A stretch of DNA of 64,000 nucleotides from positions 824,696 through 888,695 of the forward strand of contig OX579638.1 of assembly GCA_951230915.1 (NCBI GenBank), written 5' to 3'. Both the position numbers and the translations under genes were made by a program. Origin of the DNA: Antitrichia curtipendula (taxonomy: Eukaryota; Streptophyta; Bryopsida; Hypnales; Leucodontaceae). The stretch's first letter is position 1. Every line of letters begins with the position of its first letter. Of this stretch, positions 1 to 11,405 are shown piece after piece. The notes beneath the pieces are model-generated. The model did not search any database. It saw only the letters and a program-made list of their open reading frames with translations, and was not told the DNA's origin.

Positions 1-68
1 AGTGCTTTAGCAATTTCAGGTTGTTCAGGGGATGGTTACGGGATCACAGCGGGAGATCTGTTTATATT

Positions 69-275
69 AGGTGAAACTAGAATGAAGTTCAATGAGAGCT
101 ACGTATAGTAGGTGAAACTACAATGAAGTTCAGAGAGTACTACATACATTAGGTGAAACTACAATTCAGTTCAGTGAGTGCTGTGTGTAGTACGTGTCTA
201 CGTGACAATGCAATGAAGTTCATTGACAATTGCGAACAACAAGTGGAACTACAATGAATTTCATGGAACAGTGAC
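69..275. repeat. Degenerate 41-bp tandem repeat
   Basis: The phrase AGGTGAAACTACAATGAAGTTCA recurs in degenerate form with starts near 69, 110 and 151 (41-bp spacing), followed by two weaker copies (CAATGAAGTTCA at 211, CAATGAATTTCA at 252). It lies just upstream of the transposase-like gene and resembles the short promoter repeats seen ahead of other genes in this window. No coding function is seen. Confidence 0.7.
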
Positions 276-391
276 CAGGGCTTCACAATTTTGGTTCAAG
301 TTAGTACACTTTTGCGGTCACACATGGGAGTTCTGGAGCCACTGCCGGTTTAGGCGTGGGCAGATTCTAATTATGTGGTTGTACTGTGTAG

Positions 392-2317
392 ATGGCATTT
401 TTCTTGAGATTCCGCGCTTGCAACCCCATCATCATTATAGGTAAGAGGATGTTTGATTCCTTGAGGCCTTGGTATGTAAAAAGATTGAAGGAACGAAATG
501 TTTGTTGCTGCATTTATCATGTAGAGATGGACGAGCTGAGGCAGGGCTTCAACAATATGCGACTGAGGTCAGGTATGCACAACACTTTAATTTGCTTTTG
601 TTTTTGCGATGAGGTTTGCCGGCCTGAAGGAAACGACGACTGCCAATGCTGTAAAGGGTCACTGCTAACGTATGCTGGGACCACTGAATTACAAGAGGCT
701 ATATTATGCCCAAAGGATGAGTTCTGTGAGTGGCACAAGAGGGACTGTGTGTATGCTTAGTGTGATGCGTGCGGAATTGATTTGCTTCTACTGTGCCCCT
801 TGGAGGAAGAAGGGCTGCCCGAGAAAAGGATACAACGGAAGTGCTTCGAAATGGTGGATATAGTCACGAAGAAAGGAGAGCCCCGGAGGAAGCTACAACT
901 GGTATATAAAGATACTACTTTTGCTGAGTTTTTAGCTTACTTCAAGCCTAAGTTGCAATTTTTTGTGCAACACAGTTTTGTGGCAAGATGGGAGGATCGC
1001 CAATTTAGGCAATGTTTGGAAAATTTTCGAGAAGACACAATAGTATCTGTTGTAGATTTTGCTGAGAATTATTCGTTTCAGATACAAAACGAGGTTCAGT
1101 CTATGCACTGGCATAGTTACCAAGTCACAATTCTGGTGCACATCTCATTCATGAGGAATCCTAACCCTGACCCAAATGACGACAGTTCTAAGACATTGGT
1201 GAAGTATCATTTCTACCTTTCAGATGATAGAAAACACGACAGTTACTTTGTCCAGCATTGCCTAATGCTTCACTGGGATAGCTTGGAGGAAAGTGGTTTG
1301 AAGCCTAAGAATCACTGGATTTGGTCGGACGGGTGTACATCCCAATTCAAGTCCCGAATACCCTGGTATTTTGTAAGTCGCTATCCCGAGCTCACGGGTG
1401 GATGCAATTGTATTTGGAGTTTCTTTGGGTCAGGCCACGGTAAGGGACCACATGATGGGGCTGGTGCGGTTCTTAAGCGCTACATTCGGCAGGTAGAGCT
1501 GGATCCTCATGGTCCCCAGTTGCAGACTGTAGAAGATGTTGTGAGACTATTGCACGAAAAATTGAGTGGGCGTCCAGAGACCTCTTACTCCAAGGATAGG
1601 CGACCAGTGGACCGCAAATTCTGGCTCATTGGCATTGACGATGTTGATCGAGAACATCAGTTTGCTTGTGAAACAGTGAGCGGGACGCAGGATTTGCACT
1701 CTGTTCGATCTGTCTCAACCATGGATGTTCATAAATTACTTGTGAGGAGTCTAGCTTGTTTTCGCGATGCTTGTGTTGATGAAAATTGGGGTCATTGTAT
1801 AAATGTAGAATGGTGTAAGGAGTGGAGAGTAGAGATGCTAAGAATGGATAATGTAGGATATGTGCAAGCTAGTATGGAAGAAGCTTTTGTTCTTGAGTTG
1901 TGGGATGATTTTGGAACAGATGGAGAGAACTTGGCGTCATGTTTGAAGATTGGGGACAACTTTGCGACTGAGGTTGAGGAGGGCAATGAAGAAGGCATGG
2001 ACTTCTATCTGCTGGTTTGTTACTCGCAGCCATTTGTTGTACAGGAGTCTTTCACTTGCCCGTGGGGAGAGGAATTTTGTGTTGGACAATTGGCTGTTCG
2101 AGGACATTACTATCAGAAGTGGGGTACGGGGCCTCAGAATTATGTTTACAGGGCGAAGTCTCAAATTGCTTGTTGCCACGTAGAGGACATAAGGGCACTG
2201 AAGTTCCCCATGGTTCCGCAGACGCATAGGGTGCAGGGGAAAGATCCGGTGTATGCATTGGCAGTGGACGTAGAGAGTCGAATTAGACAAGCTATGCCAG
2301 GCGTTAGCGATTTGTAG
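392..2317 (+). pseudogene. DDE-type transposase-like protein with one in-frame stop
   Basis: One reading frame runs from ATG 392 to the stop at 2315-2317, broken only by TAG at 758-760. Before the stop lies a Cys/His-rich segment (PWYVKRLKERNVCCC, then LCPKDEF.EWHKRDC). After it the same segment continues as CDACGIDLLLLCP, so the two halves are one protein. Downstream come DFAENY (about residue 240), an aromatic SDGCTSQFKSR block, and FFGSGHGKGPHDGAGA, with spaced acidic residues like a DDE nuclease core. The last 100 residues (YLLVC, PWGEEF, GHYY) look like a separate beta-rich domain. The order matches a widespread uncharacterised eukaryotic transposase-like family that I know only by its motifs. 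ATG 392 is directly preceded by TAG, and AG dinucleotides at 390-391 and 439-440 could be splice acceptors, so the true N-terminus is uncertain. The TAG could come from CAG by one C-to-T change. Confidence 0.7.
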
Positions 2318-2320
2318 CGG

Positions 2321-2500
2321 TAGTTGAAACAATATTTGTGGATGCCACACTAGGGCATGCATTGTGAGTAGACTTAGAGCTAAATTTAAGTTAGGCAAGC
2401 TATAGGAAGCATGTATACCTTTTTTTTTAATTGAAACAGCATCTGCGGATGCTCATGTCATTCTTTTTTTTATAATTGAAACAGCATTTGTGGATGCTCA
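2321..2500. repeat. Short 3'-flank repeat around TTGAAACAGCAT
   Basis: The phrase TTGAAACAGCATTTGTGGATGCTC occurs in variant form near 2325, 2431 and 2476; the last two copies are 45 bp apart and separated by T-rich runs. It follows the stop codon of the transposase-like gene and may be part of its 3' UTR or element end. Confidence 0.5.
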
Positions 2501-2828
2501 ATGAATATATCTTGCCTTCTTTTCATGTCTGTGCACTTGCCCGAAATCAACAATTGCATTATACTTTGAATTCTCAGTTAAGGCAATCGCCCCTTACTAT
2601 AACTTAAGGAAAATCCATGAGTTCTGGTTCAAAAACCCTCCTCCAATGCAGTAATTACTCCTGCAGTGCTGCCAAGCTATAAGCTGTAAATCCGCCCTTC
2701 CCAAGAAATCGGAAGTAGGTGAATTCCCCGCCACAGGAAATTTAAACTCATTGAACTCCAGCCAGAAGGAATCTGAAGACAGGGAATCCCAAGTGACCGC
2801 AGTGAAGGCAATTTCTGTTTCAAGCTGT

Positions 2829-2850
2829 AGGTTTAGGGTTTAGGGTTTGG
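2829..2850. repeat. Short interstitial telomere-type repeat
   Basis: Two to three tandem copies of the plant telomere unit TTTAGGG are visible just upstream of the 118-bp tandem array. Confidence 0.75.
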
Positions 2851-2872
2851 AATTAGGTTCTATCTTTTAGGG

Positions 2873-3405
2873 TCTCCAAATTTAGTTTGGAAGTTAATTG
2901 ATTGATGTGCCATTTTATGAATTTAATCTTGAAGGGGATAATTCCATCTTTTTTTTTCATTTGCATATTTTTTTCCACAACATGGATGGGTTCCCAAATT
3001 GAGTTTGGAAGTTAATTGGGTGATGTGCCATTTTATGAATTTAATCTTGAAGGGGATAATTCCATCTTTTTTTTTCATTTGCATATTTCTTTCCACAACA
3101 TGGATGGGTTCCCAAATTGAGTTTGGGAGTTAATTGATTGATGTGCCATTTTATGAATTTAATCTTGAAGGGGATAATTCCATCTTTTTTTTTCATTTGC
3201 ATATTTCTTTCCACAACATGGATGGGTTCCCAAATTGAGTTTGGGAGTTAATTGGGTGATGTGCCATTTTATGAATTTAATCTTGAAGGGGATAATTCCA
3301 TCTTTTTTTTTCATTTGCATATTTCTTTCCACAACATGGATGGGTTCCCAAATTGAGTTTGGGAGTTAATTGGGTGATGTGCCATTTTATGAATTTAATC
3401 TTGAA
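2873..3405. repeat. 118-bp tandem repeat, about 4.5 copies
   Basis: The phrase GATGTGCCATTTTATGAATT recurs at 2904, 3022, 3140, 3258 and 3376, exactly 118 bp apart each time. Copies differ at few positions (for example TTGATTG versus TTGGGTG), so the array is young. Short ORFs inside it are by-products of the repeat. Confidence 0.95.
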
Positions 3406-4838
3406 ATGGAGACTGTGCCATAGATGTCCTACACTAGAGATGTTTACAACATAGAGTTGAAATTCATACACTTTTTTTATAGGCCTATTTTATTTCTTTT
3501 TCGGTACTTGTACAAAATATATTAGTAAGTCATGTCATTCTAGTACAAAATATATATATGTACATGAACACTATGGTGTCATCAGAACTCAATGATGTCA
3601 ACATGTAAAAACTACATGGCCAAATGGAAAGTGCCAATCACAATTAATTGGAATTACCCAGTTTCCACATGTCTTAGTAGTTGTAAGCCCTTACCAAGTC
3701 CATACTCTTATAGGAATCCATGTTGGCCCCACCAATCGTTATGGGATCAAAAAATAGTGAAGCTCTAAGAATGGGGAACTCAACGAAACTATGGGGTTCA
3801 AGGAATAAAATGTAATTTGCACAACATTTGAATTCAATGTAAATGTCGCATTCCCCCTCAATCTTTAGAAATCCATAAATTCAATTTCACAAAAAGGTTC
3901 CCAAAGACCAATGATCAGTTCCAACCACGGTTTAATCCCGGTTGGTACATCTCATTGGTCTTTGGGCATGCCTAAGCATCTTTTCAGGATATTTATATAG
4001 TAGCTCATTAAGCCTCCACCCAACATTATGGGACAAGCTTCATAGGGCAGGTTGTAGTCCTATGTACATGTGTATCCTTGACATATTTTCTAAAAATTCC
4101 CCACATGTTTATCCAGAAAATCTTATATTAATTTATATAATTCGGGAGACCAATGGTTGTGGGGCAGTTTACTAGTCCCCATTTTATACACTTAAGTTAA
4201 TTGGCTTCTAGAATAAGCTTTATTCACCTACTTTAAAATGTGATGAGGCATAGTTAGGTGGCTTTAAAAAAAAAATAGTTGATTGTAGACGTCTCATGCC
4301 ATTTAGGGTCTTGTCAGTTAAATAACTGAATTACATTTGAACATGAACCGAGGTGCCATTTCATAACATACCAAGGTTTGAAAAAATTATAGTCATGCTT
4401 CTGGACCCCTTCCAACTTTGAGTACCTGGTCAATTAAATGAGAGAATTACAGATGAACGAGGAAGTTCCATTACCAATTACTTGATTCAGAAATACTGAA
4501 GCGGGCATATTCACCATCTCATGACATTGAGTACAACGCAGTTATATTGTTCACAAATTCGCTTCACACAACGTTGGATCTGAGCACAACATTCAGTAGA
4601 ATGAATGCTTTCAAGTGCAAATGAGCTTCCAAACCGGACTCACAAACTGGGAGCAAATTCTGAATTCTTACATTAAAGTTCAGCTTCTTTACACAACATG
4701 CTCTCCGAGAAACAACACTAGGAATCCGCTTAGTAGATGGAACAAAAAAAAGGGGGAGTACTACCACGCTAGCTGCATCACACTATCAAGTATATCTCCA
4801 AAAACCTAAGCACTAAACAGTGCGTCATCATCCGTGAT
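3406..4838. other. Noncoding stretch, no gene recognised
   Basis: AT-rich sequence with only short ORFs lacking recognisable motifs. It ends at the 8-bp direct repeat that marks the left target-site duplication of the large hAT element. Confidence 0.6.
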
Positions 4839-4846
4839 ACTATACG
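4839..4846. repeat. Left target-site duplication (ACTATACG)
   Basis: These 8 bp precede the terminal CAGGGTTG. The sequence directly after the right terminus (27334-27341) is ATTATACG, identical at 7 of 8 positions with one C/T difference. Eight bp is the standard target duplication length of hAT transposons. Confidence 0.75.
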
Positions 4847-4865
4847 CAGGGTTGTTCTGCGCGAC
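4847..4865 (+). repeat. Left terminal inverted repeat of the large hAT element
   Basis: CAGGGTTGTTCTGCGCGAC pairs imperfectly with the complement of the right end at 27315-27333. The first nine positions differ only at position 5 (G versus A), and the match continues as TG..CG..AC. Confidence 0.75.
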
Positions 4866-5039
4866 CTGGCAACATCGCGACAGACAGACGTCACGCGACA
4901 TCCAAGAGACCCTCCGCGACGTCACATAAAGTCAAATTTACCTTTGACTTTTCAAAAAATTACCCCCCTTTTACCTAAGCTACGTGGATGCCATGTGGCG
5001 TCCGCGTGGCACATTTTAGGGGCGCATGCGGGTGTGACG

Positions 5040-5410
5040 TGGACGGGCGACTTCGGATACACAGCGACCGCGGGTAGGGGCGACTTCGTGTTAGGGCGAC
5101 CTCAAGTAGGGCAACCTCAAGTAGGGCAACCTCAAGTAGGGCGACTTTGTGTAAGGGCGACCGCGGCTAGGAGAACACGCATGGAGGTGACCTCGGGTAG
5201 GAAAACACAAGTATGGGAGAATGCGGGTAAGGGAGACCGCGGCTGAGGCAAACGCTCGGACCCGCGGTCGCCTCCTCTTGGACCCAAAGTCGCCCTATTC
5301 GACCTGAAGTCGCCCCTCCTGGACCCGCGGTCACCCATGTTGGACCCGAAGTCGCCCCCTCCTGGACCCGCGGTCTCCCAAGCTGGATCCGAAGTCGCCC
5401 AAAACACATG
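5040..5410. repeat. GTCGCC/GGCGAC motif array upstream of gene A
   Basis: Short phrases such as GGGCGACC, TCAAGTAGGGC and GACCCGCGGTCGCC recur every 12-25 bp, first in the GGCGAC orientation and then, from about 5260, in the GTCGCC orientation. The array ends about 30 bp before a TATA box. It sits 200-560 bp inside the left transposon terminus, so it may be both a promoter array and a subterminal transposase-binding region. Confidence 0.8.
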
Positions 5411-5440
5411 CTCAAAGAAGCATACCCGTGCTCGCCCACC

Positions 5441-5529
5441 TATATATCCATGCGCCCGTACGGTCTTCTTCACCTTCATTCTCCACTTTGGCTCTCTGTC
5501 TTGTATCCTTTATTGGCTGCATGCGTGAT
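5441..5529 (+). promoter_or_regulatory. Gene A core promoter: TATA box plus shared 5'-UTR module
   Basis: TATATAT starts at 5441, directly after the motif array. Fifty-five bp downstream is CTGTCTTGTATCC (5496-5508), followed by GGCTGCATGCGTG (5515-5527). The same two words occur at nearly the same distance from the TATA boxes of genes C and B. ATG follows at 5609. Confidence 0.65.
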
Positions 5530-5608
5530 CCCTATGTTGAATGTTTACTTCTTACTTTTCATTCATCCTAGCTTGTGTTATCGCAAGTTCTCGACGTACA
5601 GAGATCCC

Positions 5609-8083
5609 ATGGCTACCAGAGGCAACAGTGAGGGGTCACTTCCTCTCCTTCAGACAACGCGCACTCCTGGTTGCCTCAGCAAGGCTGCCAAAGACAGGAC
5701 TCGGAAGCGCAAGGGCACCATTCATAAGAAGCGGTTATATGTATTGAATAGTGAAAATCACATTGCTTTTAAAGGGTGGAACGAGGAGCCACAGCCATGG
5801 ACAATGCAGACCTGCGAAGACTACATCGAATGGTGTCACATCAGCAAGATGTTTCCGGCGTGGCGCCATTATCACAACCATCACACTAACAAGGCAAATC
5901 TGAAGCATTGTGAAAATGCAGACTTCACTCAAAGGTGTATAGAATTGTGGCAGGCTATTTATAAAAACCCCAACGTAGACAGGAATGAAGTACCTCTCTT
6001 CATCGCTAGAGGAGCATATGCTGAGGTGGCTCTACAAAAGGAGGTCGATTGGAGCACAGTCAAGGAAACTACATACGTGGCACGTCCAACAAGCGGATCA
6101 ATACCAAGAGGTGTTATGGCTTTTCCAGACGGGGGACTTGGGCCTACTCGAAGTGCTCCTAGAAACAAAATAGCTACTGAAGTTCACAGTGATGATTCCA
6201 ACGAAGATCCTGATTCTGACGGTACGCGGAAGCCAAAGATAGGACAAGACAAAGAAGACACTGTGGGCCCCGCCAAAGTTCAGATTGAAAATGACAAGGA
6301 TCGTTCAGCGTCACAAGGTGAAAGAGTGAAAAACCTCCCGAAGGTGCGACGTTCAACCACGCGAATTGGGCCATGATCAACTTCAGCAGCAGGTCCACAT
6401 CCACCGTTGCCAGCACAAGATGCCAACAACGTCTTTGAATTTGGTCCAAGCGATGACATGCCCATGGGAGCAGTTGTTCGTGCTTCCATCCCTCAATCTA
6501 GAGTGACTCGAACTGACAACGCTATGACTCTAGCTAAGGCTCTCGACCTCCTAAAGACCAAGGACATTAACATTGCTTTGCTACAAAGCAATGTCAGGAA
6601 GTTGCAATCTCAGTGTGCATACAAAAATCATCTCCTCTCTCAACAATCTATAGAACTGCAACGCCTCAGAGACAAAGTACAAGACACTTTTACTTTGTCG
6701 GACATGGATGACGCCTTTTTTGAGCCGGATTCACATCATTTGGACAAGGTTGTAGGCGACCTCACCGATGATTTGCTTCACCATTCTCCTATTGCCAAGC
6801 GTGCCAAGCATTCTTCAATGACTCCAAATGCGCTTCTTACGGCAATTCTGGAAGATACTACCACAAATGATCTCCAGGAGACCCAAGATTCACTCTCGTT
6901 TCCTGTGATTCCTCATTCCGTACAGTCGCAGTCGAGATTGGACCTCGAAAAAGAAAATAGAATGCTTCGAGATCGGTTGTCACAGTTGGGGGCCACATAC
7001 TATCATTGGAAGGTCGCGTGTATCCTCTCAGTGGACAGAGCACAACAAGTTGCAAAGGAATTGGAGAAAATTTCAAGAAACTTCGTTGCACAAGAGCCTA
7101 AACGAGAGTGCGGTCTCACGTCATGGGCATTGATGGAGGACATGTTCCCCACTAACATAGACTTGGCGGAAAAGACCGACACTGATTGGACAAAAAATGG
7201 TTGGGACCACAAAAAACAAATGTCCAGCCATATCGAAGTGGAGGAAAAAAAGCTACTGTGGCCACATCCTGCACCCTTTGTTTTGGACCACACCAAATGT
7301 CCCATATGTCTAGAGCAATTTGGTCCCGAAGGTGGCTGGGCACTTGGATCATGTACACATGTGTACCATCCTCAGTGTCTCATCACGCACTGTTTGATTA
7401 AACGTCGTTGCGTTTTGTGTTCAGCACCATTCCATGATCGTTTGTACACCATGTTCAATTTGACGACTTACATGCCTCTTTCTTGGGAACACAGCAGTGA
7501 TACCACAGAAGACACCAGAATGTGGGGACGAGACTTGCTCTGGAGCTGGAGACAAGGAAACCATGATTTGGAAAAGGGAGTTGCTAGTTCCCAATGGAAT
7601 TGGGAAACAGATCCGGAAGAAATTGCCAGAGTTGGAGTCAAGTTGATGGGAAAAGGGCCACAAGGCGAAGGGAGGAGGGCATTCTTCTACCAGTGCCTTG
7701 GTGGATATTTCAATAAGACCTCCGGAACCTTCAATTGGGGTCCTCATCCACAACGACACCGTTGGAATTTTCAAGGACTGAGGGTGGCCAATCAAGATGC
7801 AATGGCCTCCATAGATGAATTGGACAACATGTCTTACTTAGACTCTGTATACGGGCCTTATTACCAAACTCAAGCCCTCGACTATCTGTTGGAAGAACAC
7901 TCTCCAAAGACCACAAAGACCCTCAAAGCTCTAAAGAATTCCAAAGTCCTGGATTCCATTTTGAAGGCGGACGGACCAGCTTCACGAACTCATGCCAAGC
8001 GTAAGCTTGGTGTTGGGGAGTCATCCACCTACGAACGTGGCAAAGGAAGTGGTTCTCAAAACGACACAGATGTTATCATCTAA
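5609..8083 (+). pseudogene. Gene A: WCHI-domain, coiled-coil, RING-H2 protein with one in-frame stop
   Basis: I do not recognise this family. One frame runs from ATG 5609 to 8083 (825 codons), broken only by TGA at 6374-6376. After a basic N-terminus comes the WCHI domain (about residues 52-150): FKGW, EWCHISKMF, FTQRCIELW, AEVALQ, VDWSTVK. An acidic linker and a helical, probably coiled-coil stretch follow. At about 564-606 is a complete RING-H2 pattern: CPIC, 14 residues, C-T-H-V-Y-H-P-Q-C, then CVLC. RING-H2 domains usually act in E3 ubiquitin ligases, so ligase activity is an inference. The C-terminus is rich in Trp, Gly and Lys. A 72-nt in-frame segment from GT at 6318 to AG at 6389 could be a short intron removing the TGA; otherwise the stop is a CGA-to-TGA type mutation. 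It is the first gene of the large hAT element. Confidence 0.75.
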
Positions 8084-8850
8084 ACATTTTTGTTCTTTGT
8101 TTACGTGAACATCTTTTTGCATAATAGTATACGTGTTGTAAGGCCCCTAGCATATGGTCATACTATATCTACATTAGCAATGGCGAGCAATGTTTAGTAG
8201 TTTTGTTTTTCTTCTTCGATTCCACTTCTGTGGCTTCGTTTTATAATTTATACTTATGTAATGCAATTTTATATTGCTTTGGTTTTCAATATATACTACC
8301 TTGCCTTTCTTGTTTAAAAATGAGGCCATCCATACAAAATTTGGAAATCATCATCAATATTTAATTCTAAACCGATGCAACCCAAACTATTTTCTGCTTC
8401 ACTTATTCAAGTACATTGTTCAAAAATTTGTGATTCATCATTCTAGCCAATTGCCAGTTCAATGTGCCTAAAATTGAAATTGTACACTTCTCTACCTTGT
8501 ATTGATGGTGAAGTAATGCCGTCCAACATTTCTAGAAAAAAAAACTTACATCTTGTAACTTTTGCAATGAAATGAATAAGTAGGAAAACGGGTTCACAAT
8601 ACAACCCAAGAAATTGAACCACAGATCTCTTGCTAGAACAATCTCACCAATGAAATTATTATATTTCAATTCCATCTTAGAGCTTTTAACACATTAGTTC
8701 TTCCTTCAATCTTGAACTTACTTCTTCTTAACAGCTTCTTAACAAGTGAAAATGAAGTGTTTTTTTTTTTTTAATTTACTAAACTCTAAATTCAATTCTT
8801 CAACATAAAAAAATAGTAGATTCAAAATCAGTATTGCCCAAATTCTAAGT
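8084..8850. other. 3' flank of gene A, noncoding
   Basis: AT-rich sequence with no convincing ORF. A first copy of the dispersed phrase CTTGCTAGAACAATCTCACC lies at about 8629. Confidence 0.5.
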
Positions 8851-9960
8851 TACTCCCTAAAGTCCCATTGTCCCCTTGGGGGACAAATGGGATTTCGGGC
8901 AGGAACGTACAGGCTGAATTTTTGTTCTGATTTTTTTAAACTTTTTTTGAAGAAAGAAAAATTGATTATCTTCGTGGGAATATAATTTTTATTTCAATTG
9001 GTGCCCGGGAGCAAAAATTATACCACAAAAAGCCCCAAACCAAACTTGTCAGGCAGCACCAAAAAAATCACAGGAAGTCAAAAAAAAATTTAATTTTTTT
9101 TTTCTCTAAAATATTAAATTTCTATATACGTGTGAAGCTTTGATTCATTCTATTTGGACAAGTATTGAATTAGTTATGGACAATCCTGTTTTTTGGGCAA
9201 TCTAAGCATTTTCTTGGAAAAATAACTTTTAGGATTCATTTTTGAATGCAATTTTTAGAATTTTGAAAAAACAAACATTAGATAAGGTTGTTCTTTCTTG
9301 CTAGAACAATCTCACCGTTGGAATTATTGTGTTTCAATACAACCTTGGAGCTATTAATGATTTAGTTTTTTATTCAATCTTGGACCTACATCTACTTAAC
9401 AATTTTTAAAAGAATGAAAATCGAGTGTTTATTTTTTGAAATTTTTTTCATAAGTTGTGAACACAATTCTTCAATACAAAAATTTTAAACTTGGAGTCCA
9501 TAGAGTAAATTTTTGTTCCAAATGGCGACCAAAGTCAGCTGAAATTGGAAAAAAAGCATTCAAAAACACTACTTTCCAACTACAAAATGCTGATGTCTTC
9601 CAATCCGTACGGTCAAATTTGATGAAATTTTTATCACATGATCTTAGACAAATGAAGTACAAGATCCTACGGTTAAATTTTTTTTTTAATTTTTTTTTGG
9701 TTTCTTGGATGAACGCAGCAGAAATGACAGTTTTCAGTGGTTTAGGGCCAGAAAATAGCTTTGGGACTTTAGGGGTTAAGATGATTCAAAGCCAAAAAAT
9801 ATATTCAAGCAAGGTATAAAAAAAATCGCTTACTTCACTTTAAATGTAAATATCTTACAATGAACATGGTAAAATATTTTTCAATTTCTTCTACACATTT
9901 ATATACTAGTCTAGTAAAAGATCCTACGGTATGATTACTTAGATATGCCGGAACAAAAAA
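8850..9960 (+). repeat. Dispersed AT-rich repeat (CCCGGGCACC / CTAGAACAATCTCACC / GATCCTACGGT family), + orientation
   Basis: Landmarks in order: a hairpin-forming CCCATTGTCCCC...GGGGACAAATGGG (about 8864-8890), TTTCAATTGGTGCCCGGGAGC (about 8990), CTTGCTAGAACAATCTCACCG (about 9298) and AGATCCTACGGTTA (about 9661, again near 9911). The same landmarks recur near 13230-13720, 15940-16560, 21780-22600, 49290-49700, 52800-53770 and 56150-56970. It is noncoding in every copy, probably an old nonautonomous element or a noncoding part of the transposons. Confidence 0.65.
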
Positions 9961-11405
9961 TTAAAGTTGTCAACACCTTCGCCACCTTGCAATAGAAGTG
10001 ATACTTTTGAGTGGTCTTTTTGAAAATAAGGCCTTCGGACTTCAGCGGTTAACTTAAGTTTTCTAGCAATACTAAGTTATAAGGTTTGAATCCAAATAAT
10101 AAAGAACTGAATTTACAGCAACGTGTAGGAAAATGAAATTAATTTGTGCAATTTTTTTTTAATGCTCAAAATTATTTTAAAGTTGAAGTCCATACGAGCT
10201 TGAAATTTTTTTTAATACTTATATTAGCAAGATAGAATTAAAACTCACTAATTCCTAAGGTAGCAAGCCAAAAAATGATTGTCCAAAAACCAAGATCCTC
10301 CATATCTTTCACATCATTTAATATCAAAATAGAATTAATCAAAACTTTTCATGTAGCAAAGAATATAATTTATGAGAAAATCTATTTTAAACAAGAAAGA
10401 AAATTTAGGTCAATTATATCTATTATTCTATTAGTGTCTAGTCTCATTGGTTTTTAAACTCTTTGGCATAAGTCTTACTTCGTTAGGACTTATTCAAATT
10501 AAAAATATATATTCCTAAGAAAATGATATGTTCAGATATTCTTCAAGAAAGTTCCAAGATATATTTACAAAATTAAAGGCAAATGTATTTGGAGTTTTGC
10601 ACAGAATCCTTTTTATCCATCAAGAGACTAAACGTTCTTTTATGGGTTATCATTCTTTATTTTTTAATTTGGAAATTTTCAAATAAAAGAGCAAAAGACA
10701 AGTTAGACCAATTCATAAGCTTTTCCTTCCTTCAAAGTCCGCAAAATAAAACTCCTTATTTTAACTTTCATCGGTGTCATTTGGAATTCCGCAGTTCAAG
10801 TTTTCAGTAATCCGTACCAACTACCAAGCCATGAATGTAAACAATCTAAAAAAAATAATTAATTTTTTTTGGTAATTTTTTTATTCGCTCTCCAATTTCA
10901 CAACAAATCTTTGAAAATCTGCTCCAACGTCTACAATATTTTTGGAGACATGAAACAAGCTTTCACAACTACATTATGGGGGGTGCAGTGCCATCATTCC
11001 TATAATATTCATGCCAAAATTTCAAATTCTTGTATCAATGGAGCATGAAAGAATTATCAGAAATACCAAACTAAACTCCATAGTCCTTCAAGGATTACAA
11101 TTCATATCTATAAAAGTTATCTTCATTTTGTTATCAAAATTCTTTTTTAACACAAACATTACAACTCAAGTTTCATAGATCCTTTGAAATTTAGAGCTCT
11201 ACACTTCTCATAAAATGTCTTCACCCCCATATGGGGCAACATGCCAATTAAGAAGTTTTCATACACACGCCATAAAAAAGAAATATAAACACTTTTGAAT
11301 GAGAAAATATTATATTTATTTATTTACTCAAGGTAACTGATAGTCTAACATCCCAAACAAGGGTGGGCAAAATGTAAAATTCCCACTCTGCTCCTATGTG
11401 TACCA
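9960..11405. other. Noncoding stretch between genes A and B
   Basis: Very AT-rich, with no recognisable protein motif on either strand. Short ORFs at 10275-10457 and 10583-10810 have no supporting features. Confidence 0.5.

Noticed and set aside
3277..3471. Minus-strand ORF within the 118-bp repeat
   Set aside because: It exists only because of the tandem repeat and has no protein-like features.
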